From Callorhinus ursinus (taxonomy: Eukaryota > Chordata > Mammalia > Carnivora > Otariidae), in assembly GCF_003265705.1 (NCBI RefSeq), contig NW_020313057.1, positions 6,483,387 through 6,547,386 of the forward strand: a DNA stretch of 64,000 nt, read 5' to 3'. A program made the translations under genes and the position numbers. Below are positions 48,972-60,562 of this stretch, one piece after another; the first letter of the stretch is position 1, and every line of letters starts with the position of its first letter. The notes under the pieces were generated by a model. It did not search any database. It saw nothing but the letters and a program-made list of their open reading frames with translations, and had not been told where the DNA came from.

Positions 48972-51900
48972 AAGAAAAAGAAGCAGGGTGGTTAAATTAG
49001 CGTGCTAGAATCTTTTCAGTTTGTTGCAGAGTAGAAAAATAAAAAAGGAAAAAAAAGGCTCAGGAATTTAAATTTGCTCTCAGTTCAGGCTGCATCGTTG
49101 GGTCCCGCCCCTTCTTCCCGCTGGGTTCCACTACCTGCAAGGCTGGAATTCACAGCTACTGTGCAAACAAAAAAGGCAACAAGCATGCTGGGACCATTCT
49201 CACTGCTCTTTGGGTCTCACTTGTCCTGACAACTAAAAATCATCAGTGGAAAGGTATTCTACATTTTCTAGTTGAAGCATTTGCATGTAATTCCCTTCCA
49301 TTTTAATGATACACCAGAGCTCACGATGATGGGGTTTGATTCCTGTTTGGGTTTTTTTTTTTCTTGCATTTTTTTTCTAAATATGCATAATAATTATCGT
49401 TACTATTATTATTTATATTTTTACTCTAATCATCTGTTCAGTGCCATCCTTTGGCATTCCTTACTGTCCTGTTGAGCTCTCCAAGACACGCACTCTCCTG
49501 TCTTTTCCATTTACTCATGAACATTGATATTTCTAGGGATGATAGAAATACCAAAATTATCAGAGTTTCCACTTCTCATTTGATTCCTTTTTTTTCTTTT
49601 TTTTGAGCATAGGCTATTGAGAATAATTCAAGGGACAGAAGGGCCTAGGAAGGAGATTCCATAAGCACCAGAGACTTCTAAAAAGGATGAAGTATTAATG
49701 TAAAAAGTCTCCACAACCAAATCCAAAAAGTTCATTTTCATTTTTATGAATGGGGCAAACAGCTACAAATCATACAAAGCAATGTGCTGTACATTGCAAA
49801 TTTAACATAAGGCAGCCCCTATAGAAAACCACTTTAATTTTAGCAACAAAAATAAAATGGCTACTTAATGTGCAGCATATCTTGTCAGTCTGTAGCAGAG
49901 GAATTATGAAAGGTAATAGAGCCCATCCTTCTTCTGTCAGAATGTAAATAGCTTATGGAAAATTTACAACAAGCTTTTTTGTTGTTGTTTGCTAAACTTT
50001 CTTTTCAGATGAGGCTGCTATAGACTACTTTGGTATGGAAGTTATTACAAGCCTGCATGTAGTATGGATTATGCACATGTTTGCCTATTGATCTGAAGCA
50101 CTGCTTCTATAATGTATATAGCACTGGGTCTCCTATTAAAATAGGGATTTTCTTAGCTAGTCCTACTGCTCTAACATAAGAGTACCATGCTGATTGATGT
50201 GTCATGTCCTATAGTCAGGGTGGGTGGCTAAAGAGTAAAGGATAAAATGCACGTGGTTCTTTGCTCATGCTGCAAACATGAAGTTATTTGTATATAGGAT
50301 AGTTATTCATATATGACAGCATTTAGTTTACTTTTGCTCATTAGTTTTTGTATTTTTTAAAACATCTTTCCCTTATCCCTACCTCAAGCCATTTAAATGC
50401 ATTTCACTATTTCTGTAGAATTTGTAGAATCCCTGAAAGTCAAGAGCAAGCTTGACTTAATGGACTTCAATGCACTTTACTTTTTACAGTGAGATTGTCA
50501 AAAGAGAAATGATTAGCCATATAACTTAAAGAAATGTGATTTAGCTTTCTCAATTGGTAAAAAAAATAGCTGAATACCAGATATCCATATTGTCATCTGA
50601 AGTTTCATGATAAAGTCAAACCAACCAAAAATGGAAAGAGCCAAGGAGGTAAAGAGCGAAGCTATATATTTGCCTTGTATTATGAACTTTATCAGGATTA
50701 TTTTTCTGCTGGCAATGAGTACCTTCACTCAATTCCCATAAACAGTGATAGTGTAGAAAAATAAGGCAGATCAAGTACTCAAGAAGCCATCTTAACTTCC
50801 CAGGTAGTTAGGCAATCAGCTTTAATGAAACAGTGGTAAATTACACCAATGTGCTAATTATGGTACTTTGTCACAGCATAAAATGCAATAAAACCAACCC
50901 ATGTCTTGGCTTAAAAAGTGTTATGCATAGATTTTTTTTCAAAAGATTTAACTGAAGAGAGATTTTATTTTCCTGAAGCATTCTATAATTTCAAGTGGCT
51001 TTTCCTCAATTCTTTCCTTTTAAAGAAGCATTCTAGAAAGATATGTAGCTGAAAAAAAGTAGAAGAAAAAATTATGTAGAAGAAAAAATATGGAGAGCTA
51101 GAAAAAAGAAATGATAATGGCTTATTTTAAATTGGTGTCTTACTTTATAATTATACATTTTTATGACTAATATGCCAATAGTAAATACTTCGGTATCATT
51201 GTGAATAGCATAACACACTTCGAACATGTTAGGGTATATACAAATACACAGAGCTGCACATGTTGGTTTATATTCTGAACATCTCTGTTTTAAATGAAGA
51301 AGAATATTTTTATGATTGTCAATGCTGACTGAGTACAATTTGCAGAATATTAGTCTTAAGCAAATAAAAAATCCTGACACTGAACTTTAGAAAAGGAATA
51401 GGTTTTAGGAAATGTATGAGCCCCATGATTTCACTAGACATTTAACCTGTTACTTCAGAAGTTACTACTTGGTTTTGAGAAACCAAGTACCATTTTATTG
51501 TGTATCTCAGAGCCAACCTGGGGAAAAAAGTACTTCAAAAATATCCTACTGAATTGTTAGGACTTCTGTGTAGGAATATATATTTAGATGGCTTTCAAAT
51601 CATGGCAACGTGTCTTAAACATGCTGAACAAGTTTACTAGAAATGTGCTTTCGAGAAAATCTTTCAATAGTTTTAATGTCATACACTATTTAAACGCTCA
51701 TGCTCAGAGAAACTTAATGTCAAGGTGGGAAATGCTAGTTCATTTTTTTAAGTTTATCAAACTAATACATGTTTATCTTTTCACTTATAGTTGATGATTT
51801 TTTCAAACTTATTGCATATTTTAAAACTATTTTATTACTTTTTGATAAATGTCTCTCTCATTCTGAATCAACTCTCTTCACTGTGATTTTACTATTTTAT

Positions 51901-52979
51901 TTTTGAATGGTATTTTGTGACCCTCCTGTCTTACTGACTACAAAATCCAATGAGTAATGTTTTTTTTTTTTATTTCAATCGAGTTCTGAGAAATTGCTCA
52001 TATTTATTATTTCACCTATCATAATTAATTTCTTTAAACCTGAATAATCCAAAAATACATCACCACTGTCATAAAAATGGTCTGCTACTCTCGGGTTGTC
52101 TTTTGAAACATGTTTCCATTATTAAATAAATTTTATTAAATTTATGAAAAGTATGTTTAATTTGAGTTTTAAACATATACACACACAGACATAGAATTCT
52201 GGATTTTAAGGAGATTTTCACTATCATTTCGTTAGGACCATACAAAGTTATGGGCGGTTCAGTCTGGGTATTCAGATTACAAAAGTATTGACTCAGAAGC
52301 TGACACTTGGCCTAGGATAGAACAAAGACGGTAGGATACCTTAAACTTCTATAGGTCGTTTCTATCTTGCTGATATATTCTCACACAGGCATATAACGTA
52401 TGAACTATTCTGAACTGTAAGGTAGCCCATATGAGTGTGAGCTCCAATGGCTAAACATAATGTCCCTTTACTAGTGGTGCTGGGAACACGTGATACATGA
52501 AGTATAATGGCGGTTATGATGGGAGTCAACATTAAGTTCTATTTCTAAACTGAAAGTATACATTGCTCCTCTGATATGCAAACATACAAGATGTAAGCAG
52601 AGGACATTTAAACCATGGAAAAGACAAAGAATTCTGACATTAGAGAGACATGTAAAGAACTAGAGCATTTTATAGACATGCTCATGTCCTGGTTAAACTG
52701 GCGGCTAGAATTTTGTAGAGCATATTGGAAAGAAGCAAAGCTTTCTTAAAAATCAGCTGGAGAGAGAAGGTATTTAACAAAGTTTAAGCAAAGATGAAAG
52801 TCCAGGAAATTCAGTCCCTATACTGACCAAGGTAACATAGGGCTTATCGAGTAGGATCAGTAGAATACATTCTGTGTTTGAAAAGGAGGGGTGACTTCTC
52901 ACCTGGATAAAGAGGCAAACAGTAGCACAGTTCATCCTGTGGAGGCTGCAAGGAGATGCAAGTTTTGCACAGTGAGTGA
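48968..52979. other. Unassigned non-coding sequence
   Basis: About 4 kb, AT-rich, in which I recognise no repeat family or exon. Short frames (49272-49475, 50513-50728, 51072-51380, 51588-51794, 52774-53001) lack signatures. The longest repeat-poor stretch in the window. Confidence 0.42.
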
Positions 52980-53290
52980 TGGTGAGGTTAGTTTGGAACA
53001 CGTCAGTGTGAGAATTCAGTTGGACAAAGTACAGAAGATGGCCAGTATCTGGGTCTAGCTCCCAGAAGAGTGATCAGAGGAGAGATGATAGTGATGAGAA
53101 TTGTGAGCATATAACAGAAACCACATGATGATGAGCAAGCGCTTCATGAAATGCCAAGAAATAAGAGAAGAATTTCAGGGATGGCAAACGAGGAGCTCAA
53201 GTGACAGATAAAGAGGTGGCATGAGAAGTGAGAGGGAATGTGGAACATGACGGGGTCAAAGGGTTCAAGTGAGATGATTTGCACTACTCC
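52980..53290 (-). mobile_element. L2 LINE fossil, antisense
   Basis: 'cagttggacaaagtac', 'gtctagctcccagaagagtgatcagagg', 'attgtgagcatataacagaaacc' and 'ggggtcaaagggttcaagtgagatga' follow the antisense L2 order ('cagttggatatacgagtctggagctcag', 'gtcatcagcatatag', 'gaggtcaagtaagatgag'). Strongly diverged. Confidence 0.5.
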
Positions 53291-53634
53291 AGAGCATCAA
53301 ATTCTGCAAAGATTTCAAATATATGTAATCTGGACTGGAATAGACTAGAAAATATTAATAAGAAAAAGCAAGCTGAAGGCTATTGGCAAAACAATTTCAT
53401 TGTAGTGGTGGGGTCGGTTGCCAGATAACACTGGTGAAAAAAGAAAATTGCTAAAGGCATAATTTCATGGAGTTAACTACAACACAATTAAATTTAATTA
53501 GAATTTATTAACCATCTTACAGGAGTTCTATCTGGCAATGTAGTTTAGTTTAGGTTTTAGATAGTAAGGGTACAAAAGAACAAGAGTTCAAGGTTCTTTT
53601 TCTCGATCTATTTAGAATATATGACTTTTGAATA

Positions 53635-54185
53635 CAGTTGGTACTTGAACAACATGGGTTTGAACTGTGCAGGCCCACTTATATGCAGATTTTTTCGATA
53701 AATACAGTAAAGTACTATAAATGTATTTTCTCTTCCTTAGGATTTTCTTAATACCAGTTTCTTTTCTTTAGCTCAGTTTATTGAAAGAATATAGTCTATT
53801 ACACATAACATAGAAATATGTTAATCGACTATTTATGTGATCAGGAAGGCTTCCTGTCAACAACAGGCTATTAGTAGTTAAGTTTTTGGGGAGTCAAAAG
53901 TTATATGTGGGGGTGCCTGGATGGCTCAGTCGTTAAGCATCTGCCTTCGGCTCAGGTCATGATCCCGGGGTCCTGGGATCCAGCCCCGCATCAGCTCCTG
54001 CTCCGCGGGAAACCTGCTTCTCCCTCTCCCTCTCCCCCTGCTTGTGTTCCCTCTCTTGCTGTCTCTCTCTCTGTCAAATAAGTAAATAAAATCTTAAATC
54101 TTAAAAAAAAAAGAAAAGTTATACATGGATTTTTGACTGTGTGGGGTTGGGGTCCCTAACCCCTATGTTGTTCAAGGGTCAACTG
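53635..54185. mobile_element. Tigger-like MITE (MER44 type) split by a SINE
   Basis: Left end cagttggtacttgaacaaca and the reverse complement of the right end cagttgacccttgaacaaca form terminal inverted repeats. A TA target duplication flanks them at 53633-53634 and 54186-54187, as expected for Tc1/mariner. Without the SINE (53909-54110) and its extra TSD copy the element is about 340 bp. It has no coding capacity and was moved in trans by a Tigger transposase. The MER44/Tigger7 name is from memory. Confidence 0.88.
53909..54110 (+). mobile_element. Can-SINE inserted in the MITE
   Basis: Full carnivore SINE from 'gggtgcctggatggctcagtcg' to a tail with a duplicated 'aaatctt' and A10. A 10-bp TSD, aaaagttata, lies at 53896-53905 and 54114-54123. 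The A box (TGGCTCAGTCG) is intact; the B box has GATCCAGCC with one mismatch. Confidence 0.94.
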
Positions 54186-54187
54186 TA

Positions 54188-55005
54188 TATACAACTGCAT
54201 TTAAAGCTTTATTTTAGAAATCTTTCTTTCTCATGTAGAGAAAATTGTGTTATGATTGAAAAGACAACATAAGTAAATGCATATAAGACTATCTCTTACC
54301 AATATAGAGCATTCAGCTTGGCAGAAACTATGTTTGTACATAAATTTAAAGATGATTGTGGCACACCTAATAAGCCAAGAAAATATCTGTGGGTAGCCTA
54401 GTCTATAAATATGAAGTACGCTATAATGCACCTTATATTAAAACAAACATCCCAGAAATCACACAAGCATAAATGTGCAACGTCACTTCAAATAGTGCAT
54501 TGTTCAATTGTTTGTTTTGGTCTGAAATGGAATTATTCTAACCTTGTTTCAAGTTCTTCACTTTAGTAACTGCCCATGAGTTTTCTCAAATTAGACTCTA
54601 TCAATTGATTTATAAGGAAGTTTAACCCTCCCAGCTTACAGATGTTCTCCAAAATGCTCGTCAATATACTTGTATTACCTGATACTGTTAGGAAGGCAGA
54701 GTTAAATGACTTGTTATTTTGGCACCTTAGCAAAGGAATATAGAATTTCATTACAAAACTCGTAATTTCTTTGCAAGCTCGCGGTGAGAAAGTCTTTGTG
54801 AAAGCAGAATTATTTTTCCCAAACCATGATTATCTGTATCTATCAGAATTGACAAAATTCTCCTTTTTTAGATGTAGGAAGTAAAACAAAGGGGATTGAG
54901 AGAGTGGAGAGGCTAGGATTTGAATCTTGAAAATCTTCTATAATTTTTTTTTCTGAAATAATTTCCCACTGTCATTTAATTTAAAGCTGCTTCAAACTTG
55001 AGGAT
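54188..55005. other. Unassigned non-coding sequence
   Basis: No recognised repeat or gene. Short minus frames at 54231-54431 and 54563-54751. Confidence 0.45.
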
Positions 55006-55020
55006 TGTAGATATAGTTTT

Positions 55021-55215
55021 TTTTTTAAAGATTTTATTTATTTATTTATTTGAGAGAGAGAATGAGAGATAGAGAGCACGAGAGGGAAGAGGGTCAGAGG
55101 GAGAAGCAGACTCCCTGCTGAGCAGGGAGCCCGATGCGGGACTCGATCCCGGGACTCCAGGATCATGGCCTGAGCCGAAGGCAGTCGCTTAAGCAACTGA
55201 GCCACCCAGGCGCCC
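55021..55215 (-). mobile_element. Can-SINE, antisense, promoter boxes intact
   Basis: Runs from the T-run tail to the reversed head 'ccacccaggcgccc'. The TSD is 15 bp with one difference, tgta(g)(a/g)tatagtttt, at 55006-55020 and 55216-55230. On the minus strand the A box TGGCTCAGTTG and B box GATCGAGTC both fit Pol III consensus patterns, the only copy here where I see both. Confidence 0.95.
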
Positions 55216-55230
55216 TGTAGGTATAGTTTT

Positions 55231-55714
55231 CCTGGACTCTGAGTTAACTTATGTATAACAGTTTGCTACATAGTGGCCTAACATGTTAAGATTTTATTGA
55301 TTTATTTAGACAGCAGTTGAACAATTCATAGTTACATTTTTATGCTCTGTCTTGCACGCTCTCCATTTTCTGCAACATGACATAAACCTTCCAGAATTTC
55401 CATTACTTGCCAAATACAGTCCAATACTTATCATTGTGGAAAAAAAAATCAAAACAAAACAAAATAAAGCAAACAATCAGCAATAAAACTAACTATCCCT
55501 AAGCTCACTATTGTGAAAGGGAATGTCTTGCTTTATAATTTTGATGAAAAGGTAAGCCAGTACATTTTCATAGAAATATATTTGTATGTTTTATTTTCCA
55601 AATGGCTTTGTCAAATGCAGATATGATGTGCCTAAGTGATCTTATGTCAAGATTGCACTGAGTGAAGGCATCATAAAGATCTATGTTTAAGTTTATATGA
55701 AGTTTGTGTCTCAT
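55231..55714. other. Unassigned non-coding sequence
   Basis: No confident repeat or gene. Confidence 0.45.
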
Positions 55715-55850
55715 CTTAGATGCAATGGGAAGTTACTGAAGTATTTTAAACATGAGTGAGACATAATTATATATGTATTGTTGAAAAATAAATCTGCTAG
55801 CAGCATTTACAATAGGTTGAAGTGGTGAGAGTTTCTTCAATGATGTATTA
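55715..55850 (-). mobile_element. L2 LINE fossil, antisense
   Basis: 'gatgcaatgggaagttactgaagtattttaaacatgagtgagacataat' and the following 'ctgctagcagca' parallel antisense L2. The young L1 lands at its right edge. Confidence 0.55.
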
Positions 55851-58008
55851 CCTGATAACATTTTATCTTGCTTGGTTAGTGGGATTTATTCCTGGGCTGC
55901 AAGGCTGGTTCAACATCCACAAATCAATCAACGTGATACAATACATTAACAAAAGAAAGAACAAGAATCATATGATCCTCTCAATAGATGCAGAAAAAGC
56001 ATTTGACAAAGTACAACATCCTTTCTTGATCAAAACTCTTCAGAGTATAGGGATAGAGGGTACATACCTCAATATCATAAAAGCCATCTATGAAAAACCT
56101 ACAGCGAGTATCATTCTCAATGGGGAAAGGCTGAGAGCCTTTCCCCTAAGGTCAGGAACACGGCAGGGATGTCCACTATCACCACTGCTATTCAACATAG
56201 TATTAGAAGTCCTAGCCACAGCAATCAGACAACAAAAAGAAATCAAAGGCATCCAAATCGGCAAAGAGGAAGTCAAACTCTCACTCTTTGCAGATGATAT
56301 GATACTGTACGTGGAAAACCCAAAAGACTCCACCCCAAAACTGCTAGAACTCATACAGGAATTCAGTAAAGTAGCAGGATATAAAATCAATGCACAGAAA
56401 TCAGTGGCATTCCTATACACCAACAACAAGACAGAAGAGAGACAAATCAAGGAGTCTATCCCATTTACAATTGCACCCAAAACCATTAGATACCTAGGAA
56501 TAAATCTAACCAAAGAGGCAAAGGATCTGTACTCAGAAAACTATAAAATACTCATGAAAGAAATTGAAGAAGACACAAAGAAATGGAAAAACGTTCCATG
56601 CTCATGGATTGGGAGAATCAACATTGTGAAGATGTCAATGCTACCTAGAGCAATCTACACATTCAATGCAATCCCCATCAAAATACCATCCACTTTTTTC
56701 AAAGAAATGGAACAAATAATCCTAAAATTTGTATGGAACCAGAAGAGACCCCGAATAGCCAGAGGAATACTGAAAAAGAAAAGCAAAGCTGGCGGCATCA
56801 CAATTCCGCACTTCCAGCTCTATTACAAAGCTGTCATCATCAAGACAGTATGGTACTGGCACAAAAACAGACGCATAGATCAATGGAACAGAATAGAGAG
56901 CCCAGAAATGGACCCTCAACTCTATGGTCAACTTATTTTTGACAAAGCAGGAAAGAATGTCCAATGGCAAAAAGACAGTCTCTTCAACAAATGGTGTTGG
57001 GAAAATTGGACAGCCACATGCAGAAGAATGAAACTGGACCATTTCCTTACACCTCACACAAAAATAGACTCCAAATGGTTGAAGGACCTAAACGTGAGAC
57101 AGGAGTCCATCCAAATCCTAAAGGAGAACACAGGTAGCAACCTTTTCGACCTTAGCCGCAGCAACTTCTTCCTAGAAACATCGCCAAAGGCACGGGAAGC
57201 CAGGGAAAAAATGAACTATTGGGATTTCATCAAGATAAAAAGCTTTTGCACAGCAAAAGAAACAGTCCACAAAACCAAAAGACAACCGACAGAATGGGAG
57301 AAAATATTTGCAAACGACATATCAGATAAAGGGCTAGTATCCAAAATCTATAAAGAACTTATCAAACTCAACACCCAAAGAACAAATAATCCAATCAAGA
57401 AATGGGCAGAAGACATGAACAGACATTTCTCCAAAGAAGACATCCAAATGGCCAACAGGCACATGAAAAAGTGCTCAACATCGCTCGGCATCAGGGAAAT
57501 CCAAATCAAAACCTCAATGAGATACCACCTCACACCCGTCAGAATGGCTAAAATTAACAAGTCAGGGAACGACAGATGTTGGCGGGGATGTGGAGAAAGG
57601 GGAACCCTCCTACGCTGTTGGTGGGAATGCAAGCTGGTGCAACCCCTCTGGAAAACAGTATGGAGGTTCCTCAAACAGTTGAAATTAGAGCTACCGTTCG
57701 ATCCAGCAATTGCACTACTGGGTATTTACCACAAAGATACAAATGTAGGGACCCGAAGGGGTACATGTACCCCAATGTTTATAGCAGCAATGTCCACAAT
57801 AGCCAAACTGTGGAAAGAGCCAAGATGCCCATCGACAGATGAATGGATACAGAAGAGGTGGTATATATACATAATGGAGTATTATGCAGCCATCAAAAGG
57901 AATGAGATCTTGCCATTTGCAACGACGTGGATGGAACTGGAGGGTGTTATGCTGAGTGAAATAAGTCAATCAGAGAAAGACATGTATCACATGACCTCAC
58001 TGATATGA
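55822..58008 (+). pseudogene. Truncated L1 ORF2 protein fused to a 5' flank reading frame
   Basis: A 728-codon frame, by far the longest in the window. Codons 1-19 come from flanking DNA (including the TSD); codon 20 onward is LINE-1 ORF2 from within the reverse transcriptase domain to the natural C-terminus. Visible RT motifs are the first catalytic Asp in SIDAEKAFD (D56), [11 protein letters not shown] (114-124) and the catalytic FADD (156-159). The C-terminal Cys-rich motif CX3CX7HX4C is at C586, C590, residue 598 and C603, but residue 598 is Arg (CGC) where the family has His. The endonuclease domain and the start of the RT domain, more than 500 residues, are absent. A family ORF2 protein is near 1275 residues, so autonomous function is excluded. 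The openness reflects a recent insertion, not selection. The Met at codon 1 is accidental. Confidence 0.9.
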
Positions 58009-58467
58009 GGAATTCTTAATCTCAGGAAACAAACTGAGTGTTACTGGAGTGGTTGGGGGTGGGAGGGATGGGATGGCTGGGTGATAGACATTGGGGAGGG
58101 TATGTGCTACGGTGAGCGCTGTGAATTGTGCAAGACTGTTGAATCACAGATCTGTACTTCTGAAACAAATAACGCAACATATTATAAGAAAAAAGGAAAA
58201 GAAGAAGATAACAGGAGAGGAAGAAAAGGGGAGTATGTCAGAGGGGGAGACGAACCATGAGAGATGATGGACTCTGAAAAACAAACTGAGGGTTCTAGAG
58301 GGTAGGGGGGTGGGGGGATGGGTTAGCCTGGTGATGGGTATTGAGGAGGGCACGTTCTGCATGGAGCACTGGGTGTTATGAACAAACAATGAATCATGGA
58401 ACACTGCATCAAAAACTAATGATGTAATATATGGTGATTAACATAACAATAAAAAAATTTTAAAAAA
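55879..58467 (+). mobile_element. Young 5'-truncated carnivore L1 with 22-bp TSD
   Basis: A 2.6 kb L1 comprising ORF2 (from the RT domain), a 3' UTR (58009 to about 58440) and a short A-rich tail. The flanking duplication is perfect over 22 bp at 55857-55878 and 58468-58489, beginning aacattttatc. A perfect long TSD plus an unbroken 2.1-kb frame point to recent insertion, possibly still polymorphic. It shares a 3' UTR type with the copies at 3028-3460 and 40491-40680. The upstream edge falls in an old antisense L2. Confidence 0.97.
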
Positions 58468-58489
58468 AACATTTTATCTTGCTTGGTTA

Positions 58490-59079
58490 AAAAAAGATTT
58501 AAGGTAGTTACAGGGAAACATATAATCCAACAAACAATATAAAAGAATGATCTCGAAGAGAGGGAAAATAAAGGCACAGATACACAGGAAATCAGGAATT
58601 AAATTAATGAACAAAATGATACTCTAATATTATAGAAGTAAGAGGCAATTTGGTTCTAATCCTCCCAACACTGTAAAATAAAAAACACAACAAGCTTCAT
58701 GTGTCATAATATCCATAAGACAAAAACAAACCAGTTGTTTAGGGGAAATACAGATATTTGAGATGAGAAATGAGAAAGACATTTCTCTCATAGGTTCTCA
58801 CAGAGCGGTCCCAGATTTTCTCAATACAAACATTTATATCTTATGTACAATGGGACCAGTTTTGGTCCTAAATGGGACAAACTTCTTATATCAAAGCTCA
58901 AATAATTATAATTTTCGGTTGAAAAGAAATCAAATGTTCTACCTCAGTCCTAAAACAAACCAAGAAAACATGGAACTCCCTTTTCAGCAGCCCCCTGGAA
59001 TGAAATTGCATTGATCTCCTGCTCTGAATGCTTGCCGGTGTTTCAAAGAGTCAGTCAGTCAAGAAAACATAGTAAGCAA
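58490..59079. other. Unassigned non-coding sequence
   Basis: A-rich. An 83-codon frame at 58763-59014 has no family signature. Confidence 0.45.
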
Positions 59080-59325
59080 TTGACTAGTCAGTTAAACCAA
59101 TATTAAGCACTTAATTTGTGCCAGGCACTGTCCTAGTCACTGGAACAAGAACCAATATTTTCTCTCCGACAAGTGGAGATAAAGACAAGTTAATAGAAAA
59201 CAGAAATTGTGAATGATGAGTAGAAGGATGGGGAAGTATAGTATGGTATATAAAGATAGTGCCAAATGATAGTCAAAGAATTCAAGATGGCTTCCAAGTG
59301 GAAGTGACATCTACAGCATCCTGAA
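59080..59325 (-). mobile_element. L2 LINE fossil, antisense
   Basis: 'attaagcacttaatttgtgccaggcactgtcctagtcactgg' is a clear reversed L2 terminus. Antisense L2-like wording continues ('tcaagatggcttccaagtggaagtgacat', 'atcctgaag'). Confidence 0.72.
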
Positions 59326-59559
59326 GAAAAAGAAAAAAAAAAAAAAACTAAGAGGGTACCAGGAAAATGGAAATAGATAAAGTTGTCATGTTCAAAGGGA
59401 ATAAAGAAGTGGACAACTTTCCTCAAATGAGTTAGCATTTGTATCTCTAGTGCCTACATGGAGAAATATAAATAAATTCTAAATCAGTTCCTAAGCAAAA
59501 ATAACCTCAACAAAAGTTGATAGAATGACACTTACTGAAAACAGTTAATGTCATTTACC

Positions 59560-60340
59560 TAGAATTTATGATGAACATTGTGTTGAATGTTGGAACTGAG
59601 AAGCATTCCCACTAGAATCAGAAAGATGAGAGTGATTTCTATTATCCTTGTTATTCACCATTTTCTTAAAGATTTTTACCAATAAAAGAAGATGAAAAGA
59701 TAAGAAGTATACATTTTGAGAAGGAAAAATAAACTATAATTTGTCTTTTTTCTTTTCAGATGATATATTTATCTATAGAGAAAATTCAAGAGACTGTGTA
59801 TAAATGTAACCATTTATAACTAGCAGGAGATCATCAAGGTTACTGATGAAAAATAAATATATAAAACTTAAGAATATTCCTACCTTTCAGCAATAAACAT
59901 AAAATTTATTGGAAAACACAACACTCTATATACTGGGAACAAAACCGTGAAGCCTAGAGGAACAGACTTAACAAAAGATGTGCAAGATCTTCTTGGACAC
60001 GATTATAAAATATTATTGAAATATATAAGGTAGGATATGAATATCTGAATTACACAAGGTTGTAGAGATCTAATATTCCTCAAACTAATCTATAAATGCA
60101 AGGCAATTTCAGTCAAAATCTGACACCTTAGAACTCAGGGAAGATCCAAAATCTATTGCTTAAACTGTGCACTCAATCTCTTCAATAAAATACTGATTTC
60201 AATTTCAGAATTTTTAAATAATTTTATCACATTTACATGAATTAAAGGAGAACACAAAATGAATGTTAGCAGGTGAAGTAAAATTATCAAGACTGACAGC
60301 TTTAAACTGTCAAAATGTATGTAAAAATAGAGTGCTATAA
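59560..60340 (+). mobile_element. Old L1 ORF2 middle fragment
   Basis: Decayed L1 RT region: 'ttttcagatgatatatttatctatagagaaaa' (FADD region), 'ctttcagcaataaacat', 'aggaacagacttaacaaaagatgtgcaagatct' and 'aatctataaatgcaaggcaatttcagtcaaaat'. No open frame. Confidence 0.75.
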
Positions 60341-60358
60341 TAAATAGAGTAAACATTT

Positions 60359-60552
60359 TTATTTTATTTTTATTAAAGATTTTATTTATTTATTTGAGAG
60401 AGAGAGAGAGAGCATGAGATGGGGGAGGGTCAAAGGGAGCAGACTCCCTGCTGAGCAGGGAGCCCGATGTGGGACCTGATCCCGGGACTCCAGGATCATG
60501 ACCTGAGCCGAAGGCAGTCGCTTAACCAACTGAGCCACCCAGGCACCCTATG
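60359..60552 (-). mobile_element. Can-SINE, antisense, full length
   Basis: T-rich tail at the left, (GA)n at about 60397-60413, and a reversed head ending 'gagccacccaggcaccct'. A 10-bp TSD, gtaaacattt, lies at 60349-60358 and 60553-60562. The A box (TGGCTCAGTTG) is intact; the B box has one mismatch. It lies just right of the old L1 fragment. Confidence 0.94.
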
Positions 60553-60562
60553 GTAAACATTT

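Noticed and set aside
48565..49008. 147-codon plus-strand frame
   Set aside because: Its second half is translated homopolymer (polylysine) and there is no protein family. Length comes from A tracts that lack stop codons.
56088..57057. Minus-strand frames of 141 and 111 codons
   Set aside because: Shadows of the L1 ORF2 frame on the plus strand.
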